A stretch of DNA of 64,000 bases, taken from Vermamoeba vermiformis. Taxonomy: Eukaryota > Tubulinea > Echinamoebida. This document shows positions 11,401-22,711 of the stretch, piece after piece (position 1 is the stretch's first letter; the number at the start of each line of letters is the position of its first letter). The stretch is from contig JBEWZL010000127.1 of the NCBI GenBank assembly GCA_045837725.1, positions 124,001 through 188,000 on the forward strand, read 5' to 3'. Position numbers and translations under genes: made by a program. The notes below the pieces were generated by a model, which was not told where the DNA came from, made no database searches, and was given only the letters and a program-made list of their open reading frames with translations.

Positions 11401-11853
11401 ATCAATAATTTGTCTTTCTTTTTGCGAGAACTTTTTGAACAAGCCCATGGTGTTAATAAGGTAATCCAAAGCCGTATCCTCTGCTTTGTACTCTGTATTC
11501 TTAAGACTAAGGTCATGCTTCGCTTTCTTCTTTTTCTTTTCAATTTCTTCTTCTTTTTTCTTTTGAATTGAGTCCTTTTCACGTTGCTTAAGCGGTTTCA
11601 AGTATTTTTCGATCTTGGTAACCAGCTGATCGAACTGACGAAATAGACGCTCTAAATATTCTGTCCATAATGCAGGTGCATTAGATTTCTTTCGTAAATC
11701 CTTGCTGACTTGCTCACAAACTGCCAAATCCCACACATCAAGCAACTTGCGGCTCAAAATCTTTAGAATTTAAACGGTTAGTCATGCAAAAATTCGGAAA
11801 TTAACGTACCTGATCGAACCAGTCGCTAGAGTTGTATTATTTTGTTCAGCCAT
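8483..11853 (-). CDS. SH2 domain / coiled-coil / villin-headpiece protein
   Basis: Multi-exon gene of about 890 aa starting MAEQNNTTLATGSI at 11853. Residues ~15-180 form a helical bundle with a basic KKKEEEIEKKKKK stretch. Residues ~300-410 are an SH2 domain of Cbl/STAT flavour: GGLINRLQ, then HIMMRFSRTNPSYMAFSY with the phosphotyrosine-binding Arg kept, then GYIAHITNNP and EKGFALVPLRID. An acidic linker rich in tyrosines follows (SYQAYER, SYVEYSK, YDVYEVS), with about 150 residues of LAREQAEREEQER heptads. The C-terminus LSDESFESVFKMKRDEFY then LPQWKQLEAKKKAKLF is a canonical F-actin-binding villin headpiece; stop at 8483-8485. No RING or kinase was seen. One extra base near 8957 breaks the frame inside the heptad repeats. 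Likely an actin-linked phosphotyrosine adaptor (inference). Confidence 0.82.
8951..9390 (-). repeat. coding repeat array (ERLAREQAERE heptad units)
   Basis: About ten degenerate 39-42-bp units encode EQERLAREQAEREE variants, an uninterrupted charged coiled coil or single alpha-helix. Serine-rich and hydrophobic open frames on the opposite strand are mirror products of this repeat. The only frame break in the gene lies at the edge of the array. Confidence 0.75.
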
Positions 11854-12120
11854 TGTGGCGTCAATATCTGTGATGTGCAACAAATTCAGCGCATTTTTGT
11901 CCATCAGAAAAAACGTGGAATGTCTCAAAATAGATACGCACCACGTGATCACTGACACATTGGTACGTACGATAATTACACTAACACGTTACTATCCATA
12001 TAGTGGTGGCATGCTTGCAGCAATAGACCACATCTGTTAGAAATCGTTTTATTTGCTATTTACAAGCATCAAATTGTTAGGTTGCCAGTAATGTAGGTAA
12101 GATATGGAACGACTATCTCA

Positions 12121-13884
12121 TTACTGTGTATGAACAATATGCGATGCGGCTTTGCGGATGCGGTTCATAACCGCAAGACCTTCGTGCTCTTCAGTGATAC
12201 CCTCAACGAGTATTACTTCCACACCAAGCTCGTCCAACTCGCGCAGACTCTTGAATAGACCGCGAGCAACAGCTCCTACAATTATACAACATTAATAACG
12301 TGATAAAAATACCGCATATAATCGCTGAACGTACCTAAATCGTCTTCGCTGCCGATCTGTCGCACAATCAAAAGTCTGTTGGCGAGCAAGTCCTCGGGCA
12401 AGTGAACAGTCTTGGGTCGTGTGTGGATGTATCCTACACGCTTCTGCTCGCTCAATAACTCCTTCAATTGTTCGGCGAGTTTGACGGTCAAAGAGGGTGA
12501 TGGGCCCTCGAACAAAATGACCTGAGCATCGGGCGAGTAGTGCTTGTACTTGAGACCAGGAGTAGGTGGCTTTAGCGTCAAATCTTCACCTGTGACGACC
12601 TTACTGTACACTTCCATACTGGGCACAAGTTCTCTCAATTGCTCGAGTGTCACACCACCAGGTCTCAAAATCAATGGCGGGCTAATAAGAACGTTAGTAT
12701 TAATGAAAGTTATATCTCGTTACAGTTCGTTATGCCCTCAAATGATCACTTACTTTCTGTGCACGTCTACGACGGTTGATTCGACACCAACGTGCGAGTC
12801 ACCTCCGTCAATGATACAAGGGATTCTGCCCTTCAAATCACCCATGACATGAGCAGCAGTTGTCGGACTGGGCCTTCCACTCCTATTGGCAGAAGGTGCA
12901 GCAAGCGGCAAACCACTCAACGCGATCAACTTTTGAGCTACAGGATGGCTAAGAAGATGATCTGTTAAAACGAGTTGCACGATGAATTCACGCTTAATAT
13001 AGTAGTGCAATAGTAACACTGGCTGTTATAGTAAATGAGCGCATTCGATGTCAATTTGCTTACCTTGGTTGTCTGACGGCAACTGTTGGTTGACCTGCTA
13101 GGACGGAGGGGCTGACCTTGCCTGTGGCCTTGAAAAGCAATGTGAGAGGACCAGGCCAGAATTTCTTCATCAAGAGCTCGGCCTATAATAGATGTTAATA
13201 CTCATCGCAGAGTTTTAACAAAAGCAGGTAGGGAAAGTTGTGAAACAAAAGAGGATCCCTGTATTGTGAATGTATGACTTACAGTGGGTGTAATCTCATC
13301 GACAAATGTTTTGAGCATGTCAATAGAGCTGACGTGTACAATCAATGGGTTGTCTGAGGGTCTGTTCTTTGCTTCGAAGATCTGAGGCATAACAAAAAAT
13401 TAAAAGCGGCTCTAAACTTTTTTAAAAATAGCTGTATAATTTACCATGGCTTGTTTAACGAAGAAGAATTGTTTCGATAAATTTTGGAATTTGTAAATTT
13501 AATATTTACCTTTTTTACGGCATCTCCGTCGAATGCATTGGCAGCGAGTCCGTACACTGTCTCGGTGGGCATAGCAATAGCTTCGCCTTGTTGCAAGAGT
13601 TTAACAGGGACGTCGAAGTCTTTGTCTGGCATCGGACCGTTGGGATCAATTTTGACAAGTAGCGTCTCGTATTTGTTATCAGCTGGGTCAGTCATTTTCG
13701 TTCGCTTGAATATTATACAATGAAAAGGGGTAAATAAATAAGTTCGCTTGGAGGATAGTCTTAGTGACGGGATTGGCTTGTATTGTTCGGCTTGGTGAAA
13801 TAAGTTTGGCCGTTTAGTTACAAGAGGTGGTACATTATTGTGTCGGAGAGTTTGAAATAATGTTTTTGTTACCCTCCGTAACAT
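12121..13884 (-). CDS. SUA5: threonylcarbamoyl-AMP synthase (Sua5/YrdC)
   Basis: Makes threonylcarbamoyl-AMP from threonine, bicarbonate and ATP, the first step of t6A37 modification of ANN-decoding tRNAs. The YrdC fold is clear: [67 protein letters not shown] and GVESTVVDV. The C-terminal Sua5 domain follows ([25 protein letters not shown], then [11 protein letters not shown]). Five introns; stop TAA at 12121-12123. Two starts are possible in one frame. ATG at 13695 gives the cytosolic form [13 protein letters not shown] at 13884 adds about 63 residues beginning [17 protein letters not shown], an Arg-rich, acid-poor leader typical of mitochondrial targeting. Dual cytosolic/mitochondrial supply from one gene is known for YRDC; here it is inferred. 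Confidence 0.93.
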
Positions 13885-14078
13885 TATAAATAAAAAAATT
13901 GACCGATCCCAGAAAATTAACAAAAACGAAGGCACGTCCCGACCGGCACGTGCAATATTGAAAATTCTTTTTCTTTGTACTGTCCAATAGTACATTAACG
14001 CATTTATTTACATCATCCATGCAGATGCTCGGCAAGGAGCCAGATCGTGGCGTAATTCGCAACCAATCGCTGCTGATT

Positions 14079-15225
14079 CTATAATTCGGCTTTGAACATT
14101 CCTTGTAGTTCATTATATACATCGCGATATTCGGCAGGAATTGCAGATTTATCCAACTCTTCGAGGGTCTTGAAGTCGATCAGCTTTTCGTTGTGGTACT
14201 GCGGCAAGAACTGCTCGTTCGTTTTGACTTGCAATATGAGCACCTGAACTAGTTTTTTCTTAATCTCTTTGACGCTCTTGATTTGCTTCAAATCCTCGTA
14301 GTAGGCCTTTGCCGCCAGGTACGTGTCTATTAAACACCTTCGTGCCGCAATATTCATCCAATTCATCTCAGGCAGATTACTCTGTGCTATAAAATCTTCG
14401 AATTTCTTCGTTGCTTCTTTGCAGGTCGTTGGCAAAGGCTGTTTTACGTATAAATCGTACTTCTCTTGACAGCTCTTAAACTTGAGCTCAATATCCTCTG
14501 TAGCACGATCCAGAAGCAGTCCATCATACTTAGCGCCACTACACCGAGAGCACTCGCAGTTGAATCCATAAGACTCACTGAGTTTCTGCTTACGAACGGA
14601 TGTAGGGAGCACCAAAGTTGCGGGTGCATAACATATTGTCACTTCATCACCCTGCGATTTGTTAGTGTTAATTGCATTTGAAACAATTCATTTATACCTT
14701 CTTGATATCAGCGATAGCATAGACTACACTGGATGTAAATGATTTCGACCGTAGATTGGACGCGTTCGGATTACAGCTATGGTTGAAATACGAGACCTTT
14801 GGCAATAGCATAAATAATTTAGATGCATCGGGTAATGTACTTTCAAAAGCATTTAAGGACACTTGGCTCATTGCCTTGCTCCACGCAGCATCTGAATAAT
14901 TTCAACGGTCAACAAAAAAATATGTGGCGAATTTATACCTCACACTGCATGATGATTACTATTGTAAATGAATAAAAATAATTTTACCTGAAATCTTTGG
15001 TAAAGGAGACCGAATATGCTTGATTTCGGACTCGTGACAAATCTCGCCTAAAGATGGGTCTTCAGCGGCTTTAAGAATGAATTTAAACGTAAGTTCTACG
15101 AGGGACTTGTTACTGCTAATAGCTTCTTCGCGTAATATCACTTCCCCACGCTTAATATCACGAGATGCAACATAGCCTCGTCCTCTATTTGGTAGAGAGG
15201 TTATTTGGATTGGCAATTCTGCCAT
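14079..15225 (-). CDS. SET-domain methyltransferase, SMYD-like without MYND finger
   Basis: Starts MAELPIQITSLPNRGRGYVA at 15225. Exon 1 encodes the SET N-terminal strand (GRGYVASRDIKRGEVILREE). Exon 2 holds the catalytic core VSYFNHSCNPNAS, where the NHSCNPN motif binds S-adenosylmethionine. Exon 3 has GDEVTICYAP and the post-SET cysteines FNCECSRC, then a helical C-terminus ending FKAEL (TAG at 14079-14081). This order matches SMYD proteins, but the zinc-binding MYND insertion normally placed after the first SET strand is absent. That leaves a compact protein of about 370 aa. The substrate is unknown; histone or non-histone lysines are possible. Confidence in the SET call is high, in the SMYD relationship moderate. 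Confidence 0.85.
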
Positions 15226-15406
15226 TTGCAATATGTACGCTCAGTTATGTTACACGCATTTGTGCACGTTGCTTCAAGTGTCAAACAAACAGCAAGTGAG
15301 TCGTTTTTGGTTTGGTCAAAATCCGTCAAACCTCGCTTCGTCACAAAAAACTTTCGTGTTTGACTTGCATTTGTATTTTCATTGATTGAACGTATCACTA
15401 TATAGA
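15226..15406. promoter_or_regulatory. divergent intergenic region (SET gene / TRAP-beta gene)
   Basis: Short spacer between the start of the minus-strand SET gene and the proposed first exon of the plus-strand TRAP-beta gene. Both genes probably share promoter sequence here. No TATA box or known operator stands out. Confidence 0.35.
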
Positions 15407-16829
15407 ATGGTAGGTTATTTGTAGCCAATGACGATGTTGTTTTGTGCACCAAAGCATTGCATTTGACCTCAAGCGGATTTATTTAGTCCACGAAGCCTTG
15501 TCCTTTATTCATTGCTTAATTTCGTTATCAATAATTTAATATGCACAACTAATATCACGAATAATGCTGGCGGAAATCAAGGAATGCAAACTATTCAGAT
15601 TAAAAAAATTTCAAAAAAATATCTAAATTAGAAACGCTCTAAATTATTGCTCGAATAACATTGACTGATCTTAATTTATTATATAGCAATTCAAGAGCCT
15701 TTTATTCGTCGCCGTAGCTGTCGCTTTGTGCGCCCTCGTTGCTGCTGATGCTCAACATCACCTTTTGGTCAAGAAGGACATTACCACCCGCCCTGTTGCT
15801 GCTGGTAGATTGATGACCATCGAAATTCAACTTTTCAACCTCGACGAAGGGTAAGTTCAATTTATCTATTGAATTTTTCCACCGATATTTTTTCTCGTTC
15901 CATCTCACTGGAAGATCTTCAACTAACTCGTGCTCGATTGTAATAATAGAAGCGTCTATGATATCTCTGTTAACGACAACGCCTGGAGCCCTGAAGAGTT
16001 TGAACTCCAAGAAGGCAACACTACTAGCGCTACTTTTGAAAAGTTGGCTGGGTAAGTCGAGATCAAGCACTAATTTTGCAAATTGTAATTTTAGCTTTAT
16101 TGTGCTTCTAAGCACATCTTAGCATATTTTTCTAATTTATTCGAATTATTTCCGATTTTTTTGATGGCACGCACTAATTTTATGACTTATTTTCATTTGG
16201 AATGGTTTTTACTGACAATACCACTTCGATTTCAAGTACTAATATTGCTTTATATTAGTGGTGCTAACGTTACTCACTCCTACACCTTGAAGCCCCTCAA
16301 GACTGGCTACATTGAGACCACTTCCGCTGTTGTCACTTACAAGACTTCTCCCAACGGTGACGCTAAGGTAATTAGTGCAAATAATATTAAGAGCAGGTTA
16401 CAGTTCTTCGTAGCCAATAGTATTCATATTTATTGCAATTAACAAGTTAATTGGATTGCGCTATTTGAACGACGTCATCAATGACTAGATCTAACTTGTA
16501 TATGCTTACTTATAGGTTGGCTACTCATCCACTGCTGGTATTTTGAGAATCTTCCACGAGTACGAAATCCCCAAGAAGCTCGGTGCTCACTTGGTAAGTC
16601 TTCAGTCCGTTACAAATAACAAACCCGATCCGACCTCTATCATTCTCTAAGCAATTTACCATTGCTAATACTGGTGATATAATGCTAATATATTTTATTG
16701 TAGACTGAATGGACCACCTTCTTGGCTTTGGCTGCTGGATCTCTTGTTATTCCTGGCGCTATCTATGCCAACATTAACCTCAACTACCACAACGGTTTGC
16801 CCAAGAACACCAAGACCAAGGCTCAATAA
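15407..16829 (+). CDS. SSR2: translocon-associated protein beta (SSR2/TRAP-beta)
   Basis: Subunit of the ER TRAP complex that assists Sec61 during protein translocation. After a signal peptide (FKSLLFVAVAVALCALVAADA) the lumenal domain contains GRLMTIEIQLFNLDEG, SVYDISVNDNAWSPEEFEL, HSYTLKPLKTGYIETTSAVV and RIFHEYEIPKKLGAH. A membrane helix near the C-terminus is followed by a basic cytosolic tail ending TKTKAQ; TAA at 16827-16829. Six exons are joined by in-phase introns. The signal-peptide exon (from about 15689) has no ATG of its own. A lone ATG|GTAGGT at 15407 fits as a start-codon-only exon with an intron of about 280 nt, but this start is provisional. Codon use is strongly biased, as expected for an abundant protein. 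Confidence 0.9.
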
Positions 16830-16996
16830 GCATTATATTACTAATACTTACTGATCTGAATCATCTCACTAAAGAGAATCAGAACTTGATCCAAAAAATG
16901 CAATTTTAAAATAAATTATATTTAATAGTAACTATGCGATAACCTTATGCTACATGTTATTATATTTATTATTGGCATTTTTTACAATTTAAGGCG

Positions 16997-17903
16997 TTAT
17001 TCGTTATGAAGATGATTCTTTGGAACGGATGGCCAAACTCTCGTCTTCATAAATGCGAAGAATAAGCCGAGCAAGTAGCCACCAATAGCACCATATGTAC
17101 ATGATATAGGCCACACTTGCCACGGTCTGTCCCAATCGAGAGGAATCGGAATTGCCCCGATCCAGGCTCCGAGTACAGTTGCCAACGCTGGAATGGCACT
17201 TAAATCTTCAGCTGAGCTTTGGTATCTAAATAAAAACATATTAATAACTGCCTTATAGGTACAATAAGCATAGAAGACGTACTCGAAGAAAAATAAAACT
17301 CGTCTCCAATTTTCTTGGTCAAATCCGAGCGTGCAAGTCAACGGAACAGCAGACAATGAGGACATTAGGGCGGACCAATATAAAGTGCGATCAAATACAC
17401 TACAACAAACGGTGAATTAGTTAGTGGGTCCAGTACACGTAGAATTAGATCTTACTCTAGCAATGGAGCGCCGTACAGCACGGCAATAATATGAAAGAAT
17501 ATTGTGCCGATAAAAAATCCAGCCAGACCTCGTCCTACAGCCTCGAAATATTCCTATATAATAGCAAGTAAGCCTCAAACTGAGAACGGTGATTAAAAAA
17601 AGTCAAATTTTTAGCTAAAAAAATCAGTCTAATATTAAAGATTATTCTAATTGATATTCGAAAGCATATTGCGCTAGAAAGTGCTTGAAGATCTATCAGC
17701 CAAGTCACAATTTATTCAAAAAAATATCTAGTAAATTCTGCAGCCCATAGACCATATTGTTTAGTGACTATTTTACGATGTATATTACTTACCAAATTCG
17801 AATTAAATTTCTTGGCGAGAATGGTGAACAAAGCCAATTCGATCGCCAAACTCGAAAAGATCAGCGTAATTAACGACTGTTCCGTGTTCTCCTCCAAATT
17901 CAT
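16997..17903 (-). CDS. PIGF: GPI ethanolamine-phosphate transferase subunit PIG-F
   Basis: Multi-pass ER membrane protein that partners PIG-O/PIG-G to add ethanolamine phosphate to mannoses of the GPI precursor. The diagnostic C-terminal signature GAWIGAIPIPLDWDRPWQVW followed by PISCTYGAIGGYLLG is present, with a lysine/arginine-rich tail (KNHLHNE). Upstream exons hold hydrophobic segments IFSSLAIELALFTILA and GFFIGTIFFHIIAVLYGAP. A 58-nt GTACGT...TAG intron in the middle removes a stretch that would otherwise read as YAYCTYKAVINMF. About 230 aa, the family size. Starts MNLEENTEQS at 17903. A GPI-anchored candidate is encoded two genes away at 19798-21750. Confidence 0.9.
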
Positions 17904-18075
17904 ATAAATATACAATATATACGGCTATTAATTACAATATTAATACGATGGAGTGACGTCGTCTCCTCGTTGAATAAAAATGATATTTATTTTCATGAAT
18001 AGAGGTTTACCTGTTCATTCATCTTTTTTGTTTTTAACGTTCAATAGCGCAACACATATAAGTAAATTATAATCA
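17904..18075. promoter_or_regulatory. divergent promoter region, PIG-F / ribokinase
   Basis: Only 172 bp separate the two divergent start codons, so a shared bidirectional promoter is likely. The sequence is AT-rich and no named element is evident. Confidence 0.4.
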
Positions 18076-19694
18076 ATGTCTGCACCAAAGATTTGCGTCG
18101 TTGGCTCGTCCAACATGGATTTGATCTCTTACGTGCCAACTCTGCCAAAGCGAGGAGAGACTTTGCGTGGCTATAAATTCAAAACGGTAATTATATGAAT
18201 ATTTCAGACGCGAATAATGCCTCTAAACGGTCGTAAAATTGCTACTAATTAACAGTTAATTAATTTAAAAAAATCCAATGCGTCATATCGTTGTAATGAC
18301 TGCACAATACGCAAATTATATGGTCGATGTAATTATATTAAATTAACAAAAATGTAGGGCTGCGGTGGCAAGGGAGCTAATCAAGCAGTAATGGCCGGTC
18401 TCTTGGGCGCCGACATCGTACGGATTTAATATGAATTTACGACACGATATTAATATAGGCATACTATTATATAGACTATGGTTTGCAAATTAGGCACTGA
18501 TTCGTTTGGAGCTGACATGAAGAAAAATTTTGAAGCGCATGGTGTGAGCACTGATTATATTTACATTTCAAACGAAGCTTCATCGGGAGTCGCTCCGATT
18601 ACAGTGTCCGACGACGGGTACGTAAAAATATTATCGATATATTTGTAATAGATAGTGGTGTTGCGAATCGATCGTGCCAAGTGGTGGATCCGCACGAATT
18701 TTTTTTTGCCAATATTGTTTAATTTTTGCTAATATTTTCATTATAGAGCTAACAGCATCGTCATTGTGAGTGGCACGAATGATTTGTTGAATAAAGAGGA
18801 AGTACACAAGGCTAGCAAACCCATCACTGAGGCCAAGTACGTGCTAGTCATTTACTTTAAAGCAGTTGATACTAAATTAGGAAATAATGTCTATATTAGG
18901 GTGTTGCTGACACAATTGGAGATTCGTCTCGAGACTACTTGGGAGGCATTGAAGTTGGCGAAACAAGCTGGCGTGACTACCATTCTCAACCCTGGTACGA
19001 TACAATTATAGCAATATTACCATATATAGTAATTTCATTAGGCACATTAGCTTTTATAGTTACTTAGATATTTTATTTGTGCAGCTCCCGCGCAAGACTT
19101 GCCTTCCGAGATCTTCCAAGTTGTTGATATTTTGTGCCCGAACGAGACTGAACTGGAGATTTTGTCGAAGAAGCCTGTTAATAACATTGATGAGGCGAAA
19201 GAGGCTGCTAAAGTCTTGTTAGAAAAGTGAGTTATCGGTAGAAAAAGTTGACACGTGTCATCGATGGATCTCGACACTTCAATTTTCACATGCGACACTC
19301 TTTCGATAATAATATTAACATTAATTTATTGACAGAGGCGTGAAGAAAGTGTTGGTGACATTGGGCGAGAACGGCAGTTTGTTAGTGACTGAAAATGAAG
19401 TCTATCACTCACCCAGCGAAAAAGTTAAAGCGATTGACACTACTGGCGCAGGTACGAAATTATATAATATATTATTAGTATTATTTAAATGTCGTTTGAG
19501 CTCTGGTATACTTATTATTTCCTTTTTTAGGTGATTGTTTCTTGGGCAGTTTTGCGTACTTTTATGCGGTGGGGCAAGACATCAAAGAGTGCATGAAGAA
19601 AGCCAATCACATTGCGTCAGTCAGTGTGCAGGCTGAAGGCACGCAAACGAGTTTCCCTCATCGTAGCAAATTGCCTGCTGAATACTTCCAATAA
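18076..19694 (+). CDS. RBKS: ribokinase
   Basis: PfkB-family kinase that phosphorylates D-ribose to ribose-5-phosphate in the cytosol, feeding nucleotide and pentose-phosphate metabolism. Seen in order: the N-terminal [39 protein letters not shown], the first PfkB signature; [34 protein letters not shown]; and [11 protein letters not shown] then DCFLGSFA, the catalytic anion hole with the base Asp. Ends PAEYFQ, TAA at 19692-19694. Eight introns. The intron after LLEK carries the palindrome TGACACGTGTCA, and another carries GGATCCG. Length of about 300 aa is normal for the family. Convergent with the next gene, 103 bp away. Confidence 0.94.
19249..19260. promoter_or_regulatory. intronic palindrome TGACACGTGTCA, copy 1
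   Basis: Perfect 12-bp palindrome in a ribokinase intron, about 22 nt after the donor, with flanks GT and TC. The CACGTG core matches bHLH/bZIP sites. Function unknown. Confidence 0.6.
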
Positions 19695-19797
19695 ATCTGG
19701 CGGTGGTTTTGACGAAGCGAAAGGTCAGAATATTAGAATTACATTTTATTATCATATTTCAAGGCTAATCATTACAATCGGAAAATTCGATCAACCT

Positions 19798-21750
19798 TCA
19801 AACATACATTACCAACAATAACACTATCGATACAAGGTAAACGTTAGCGTATGTGGTTGAACTATAAGAGGTCTTGACAGGTGTCTTAGATTGACCACTA
19901 GGAGTATTCCCAGAACTTGGAGTATTTGAACCCGAACTGGGATTCGTTCCCATTTTGCGACTGAAAACTCCACCGAAGTGATCAACGACTTGACTCGTAC
20001 TATATAACCATACATTAGACTTAGCTAAGAGCATAACGCAAAAAACCTATTCGGGCAAAAAAATCGTCCCAGATCCGTTAATTTTCCTTTTTAGTACTTA
20101 CGCGTAATCAGCCGAATCAGCATTTGCCACAATGTGCGAAGAACTCATCGTGGTATCGCTGGTGAACGCCACTTCAGTATCAGACCACGAGACAATAGCG
20201 CCAGGCACTTGAGTGTACGGCAACGACGAATCATCAAACACCATTGAAAAGCCGTTCTGATTGGTGCCAAAGCCTCGGCCGCGGAGATAAATCGTGTTGC
20301 CTTGTTGCGTCGTGGATTCGATCACTGGAATCACCGCTGAATTGTTGCGCGGATCGTACGTACGGAACCAATTATGCATCACACCTGAACCAATAATATT
20401 ATACACCATCTTAAAATTAAATCTTCTCAAAAAAATTGTCATTTCAGTTTTTGAATTTTTCTGTTTTCGTACTTTCGTCGCTAATCTATAATACTAAGAT
20501 AATACTGTATCGTCTTAATATTGTTAATATTTGTACTAGTAAGCAAGACGTAACCCCCGCAGGAAATTTGATTATGTTGGTTTTTTGAGAAGGTACTTTA
20601 CCTCCGACAGTGGAGATCGTCCAAACGTGTCCCTGATTGTTCAACACGAGCAAAAAGTTCTCAACGCCGCCTTTTCTGAGAATTGTTGTCTCATCTGCTT
20701 CTTGCGCCACTGGCACCAACGAGTCATTTACGCCATGTAAGCGTAACAACGGCATACTTTTTCATCGTTAGTATCATGATTAATACTTTGTTCTTTGATA
20801 TTCTTACGAAGTATTGGCATAATATTCATCGGTGTATTGGGTTCCGTAGTATTTTTTGCCACCAGACATTATGACGGCGGATGTGAATCGAGGTTCAATG
20901 GGAGTTAACGCCTAATCATGTAGAACTATTATTCATACATTGAAATAGAAATTATACTTTAAAATTGAGCTTACAGTCATTAAATAAGAGCCATAAGAGT
21001 GACCGAAACCAACCAAAGAGTCGTACTCGATCAGATCTCCAAACTTGTCCATAAACGCCGAAGAAAACAATATATCAATCGTTCTGACCGATCTCTTTAA
21101 GTTTTCAGGACTATCAGAGCAGTCACCTTGAAACGAATCCAGATGCGTTAATGAGCCAAAATCAGAAAGTAAAATTCGAGTAGCTTACTTAACGATAGAC
21201 CTTCTCCTAAGTTAGGACAGAGAATGACATGGGTCAAAGTAGGTCCAAAGCACATATATCCACGGCTATAAAAGTACGGCGAGCAATATTGATTCAAGTA
21301 CAGATCCACATCGTAAGCGTTGCCGTGGCCAATGAAAATTGGTACAACTTTCTCAGTCATTGCTACATATAATTAGTCGATATAGTAATGGATATCTCTT
21401 ACTAGTTGGATCGTCGGGGAATTCAATCCATCCAACGAGAGTTGTCGCCCATCCGTTTTCGGTGTAATTAAATTTGAATGTATTTTTGTCGATTTGAAAC
21501 CAATTTACGGTTCCAGAAAGAGCGACGGGAGTATAGGCGATGGCGTTTGCCACCAATCTGGATTAAAAATAATATAAGCAATGAGCAATAAGATAGAATG
21601 GATTTTTTATAAGGATAAATTTAATTCTTGTGCCAATATTTCAAATATAATTATATTGTAATTATTCGTTAGCTGCACATTTGAAATTTTTAAAAAGTTA
21701 GATTAGTGTACTTACAAAGTGCAGCAGCAAAGCAACAAAAATCCTTTCAT
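19798..21750 (-). CDS. surface alpha/beta hydrolase with IPT/TIG domain, likely GPI-anchored
   Basis: Starts MKGFLLLCCCTLLVANAIA at 21750, a signal peptide split by an intron. The hydrolase domain has FIGHGNAYDVD, the nucleophile elbow GFGHSYGSY (Ser in G-x-S-x-G), LRLHGVNDSLVPVAQ (candidate acid Asp) and NNQGHVWTI (candidate His), so the triad looks complete. An exon then encodes an IPT/TIG fold (VIPVIESTTQQ, YLRGRGFGTNQNGF, IVSWSDTEVAF). The tail is Ser/Thr/Pro-rich, then NVYLVSIVLLLVMYV at the very end, the pattern of a GPI-attachment signal. Eight exons; stop at 19798-19800. An extracellular esterase or lipase-like enzyme is inferred; the substrate is unknown. IPT domains usually mediate adhesion or protein contact. 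Confidence 0.78.
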
Positions 21751-22006
21751 TATGCTTTCCTAGCTTCCAAATCAAATTAGTGAGAGCCAATTGCAAGCGG
21801 TGGTTTTGTTCTTACGTTCGGAAAATTTCAGACCGAAAGAGATTATCGGGTCGAGTGGAGCTTGTTTGGATCCTATTTTCAATTTACATTGTATTTACAG
21901 TGATGAGACATAATATTCTTTAGAAGCAGCATGGCTCTATATAGATGCCTCTTAAGCCACACTCAGCTTGCTCTGCTTCGTTCAATGGCACGACTAGGTC
22001 ATTCGA

Positions 22007-22636
22007 TCACGGATGCTTGCCTTTGTAACAGAGAAGTGACAAAGCGACCATACAACAGATGAATGTGGTAGTATGAACGTAAAATACCGTTTGGTCCATT
22101 ATTTCAATAGCTTTTGGCGTCAGCATCAGAAAAGATAACGCGATCACTGCAGAGTGGATTTAGAATTTTTTTCAAATCCCGCAGGTGTTGCTAATAAGCA
22201 TATTTTAATAATATTTACTTACGAGGTTGATATATGATTGCATCGATCCAAAATTCCGCAGTTGCGTAACGGCGTAGATGTGGATGGATTTCTGACACTC
22301 TGAATCCAGAGCATAAATGGACTATTGGCAGCGCTGATATTGCTAAAAATGCAGTCGATAATATATTCCATATAGAATCAATAAATTCTCCTGGAAACAC
22401 TGCTCGAGTGACAGATCCGATCACCAAAATAACTGCTGCAGGAACGAATGCCAAGCCAAATATTGATTTTTTGCCTCGATGACATTATAAAATAAATAAA
22501 TATGAGGTATTGTGGTCAGTTTGAAAAGCTTTAAATCATCTGTCACCCGTTCACTGAAACTACCACGTGTGCGTAACAAAAATTCACCTCGGGAAGGTTC
22601 GCCCGTTTGAAACTTGAAATTTAAATAATAACTCAT
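22007..22636 (-). CDS. four-helix membrane protein, unknown
   Basis: Starts MSYYLNFKFQTGEPSRGEFL at 22636 with a soluble N-terminus, then four hydrophobic segments: FGLAFVPAAVILVIGSV, ILSTAFLAISALPIVHLC, LIALSFLMLTPKAI and TTFICCMVALSLLCY. It ends YKGKHP (stop 22007-22009). The two exons join in phase through a GTAAGT intron. No family recognised. Within exon 1 the frame changes at a run of six A near 22472. Seven A would give a single smooth reading VIEAKKSIFGLAF, so either a sequencing slip or a real one-base loss is present. The C-terminal basic residues could be a cytosolic retention signal. Confidence 0.55.
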
Positions 22637-22711
22637 CGTAATAACTATATAACTGCAATAGATCTATTTACAAAGTTTATGAGACTTACACTCGGGCTTT
22701 AAAATGAATTC

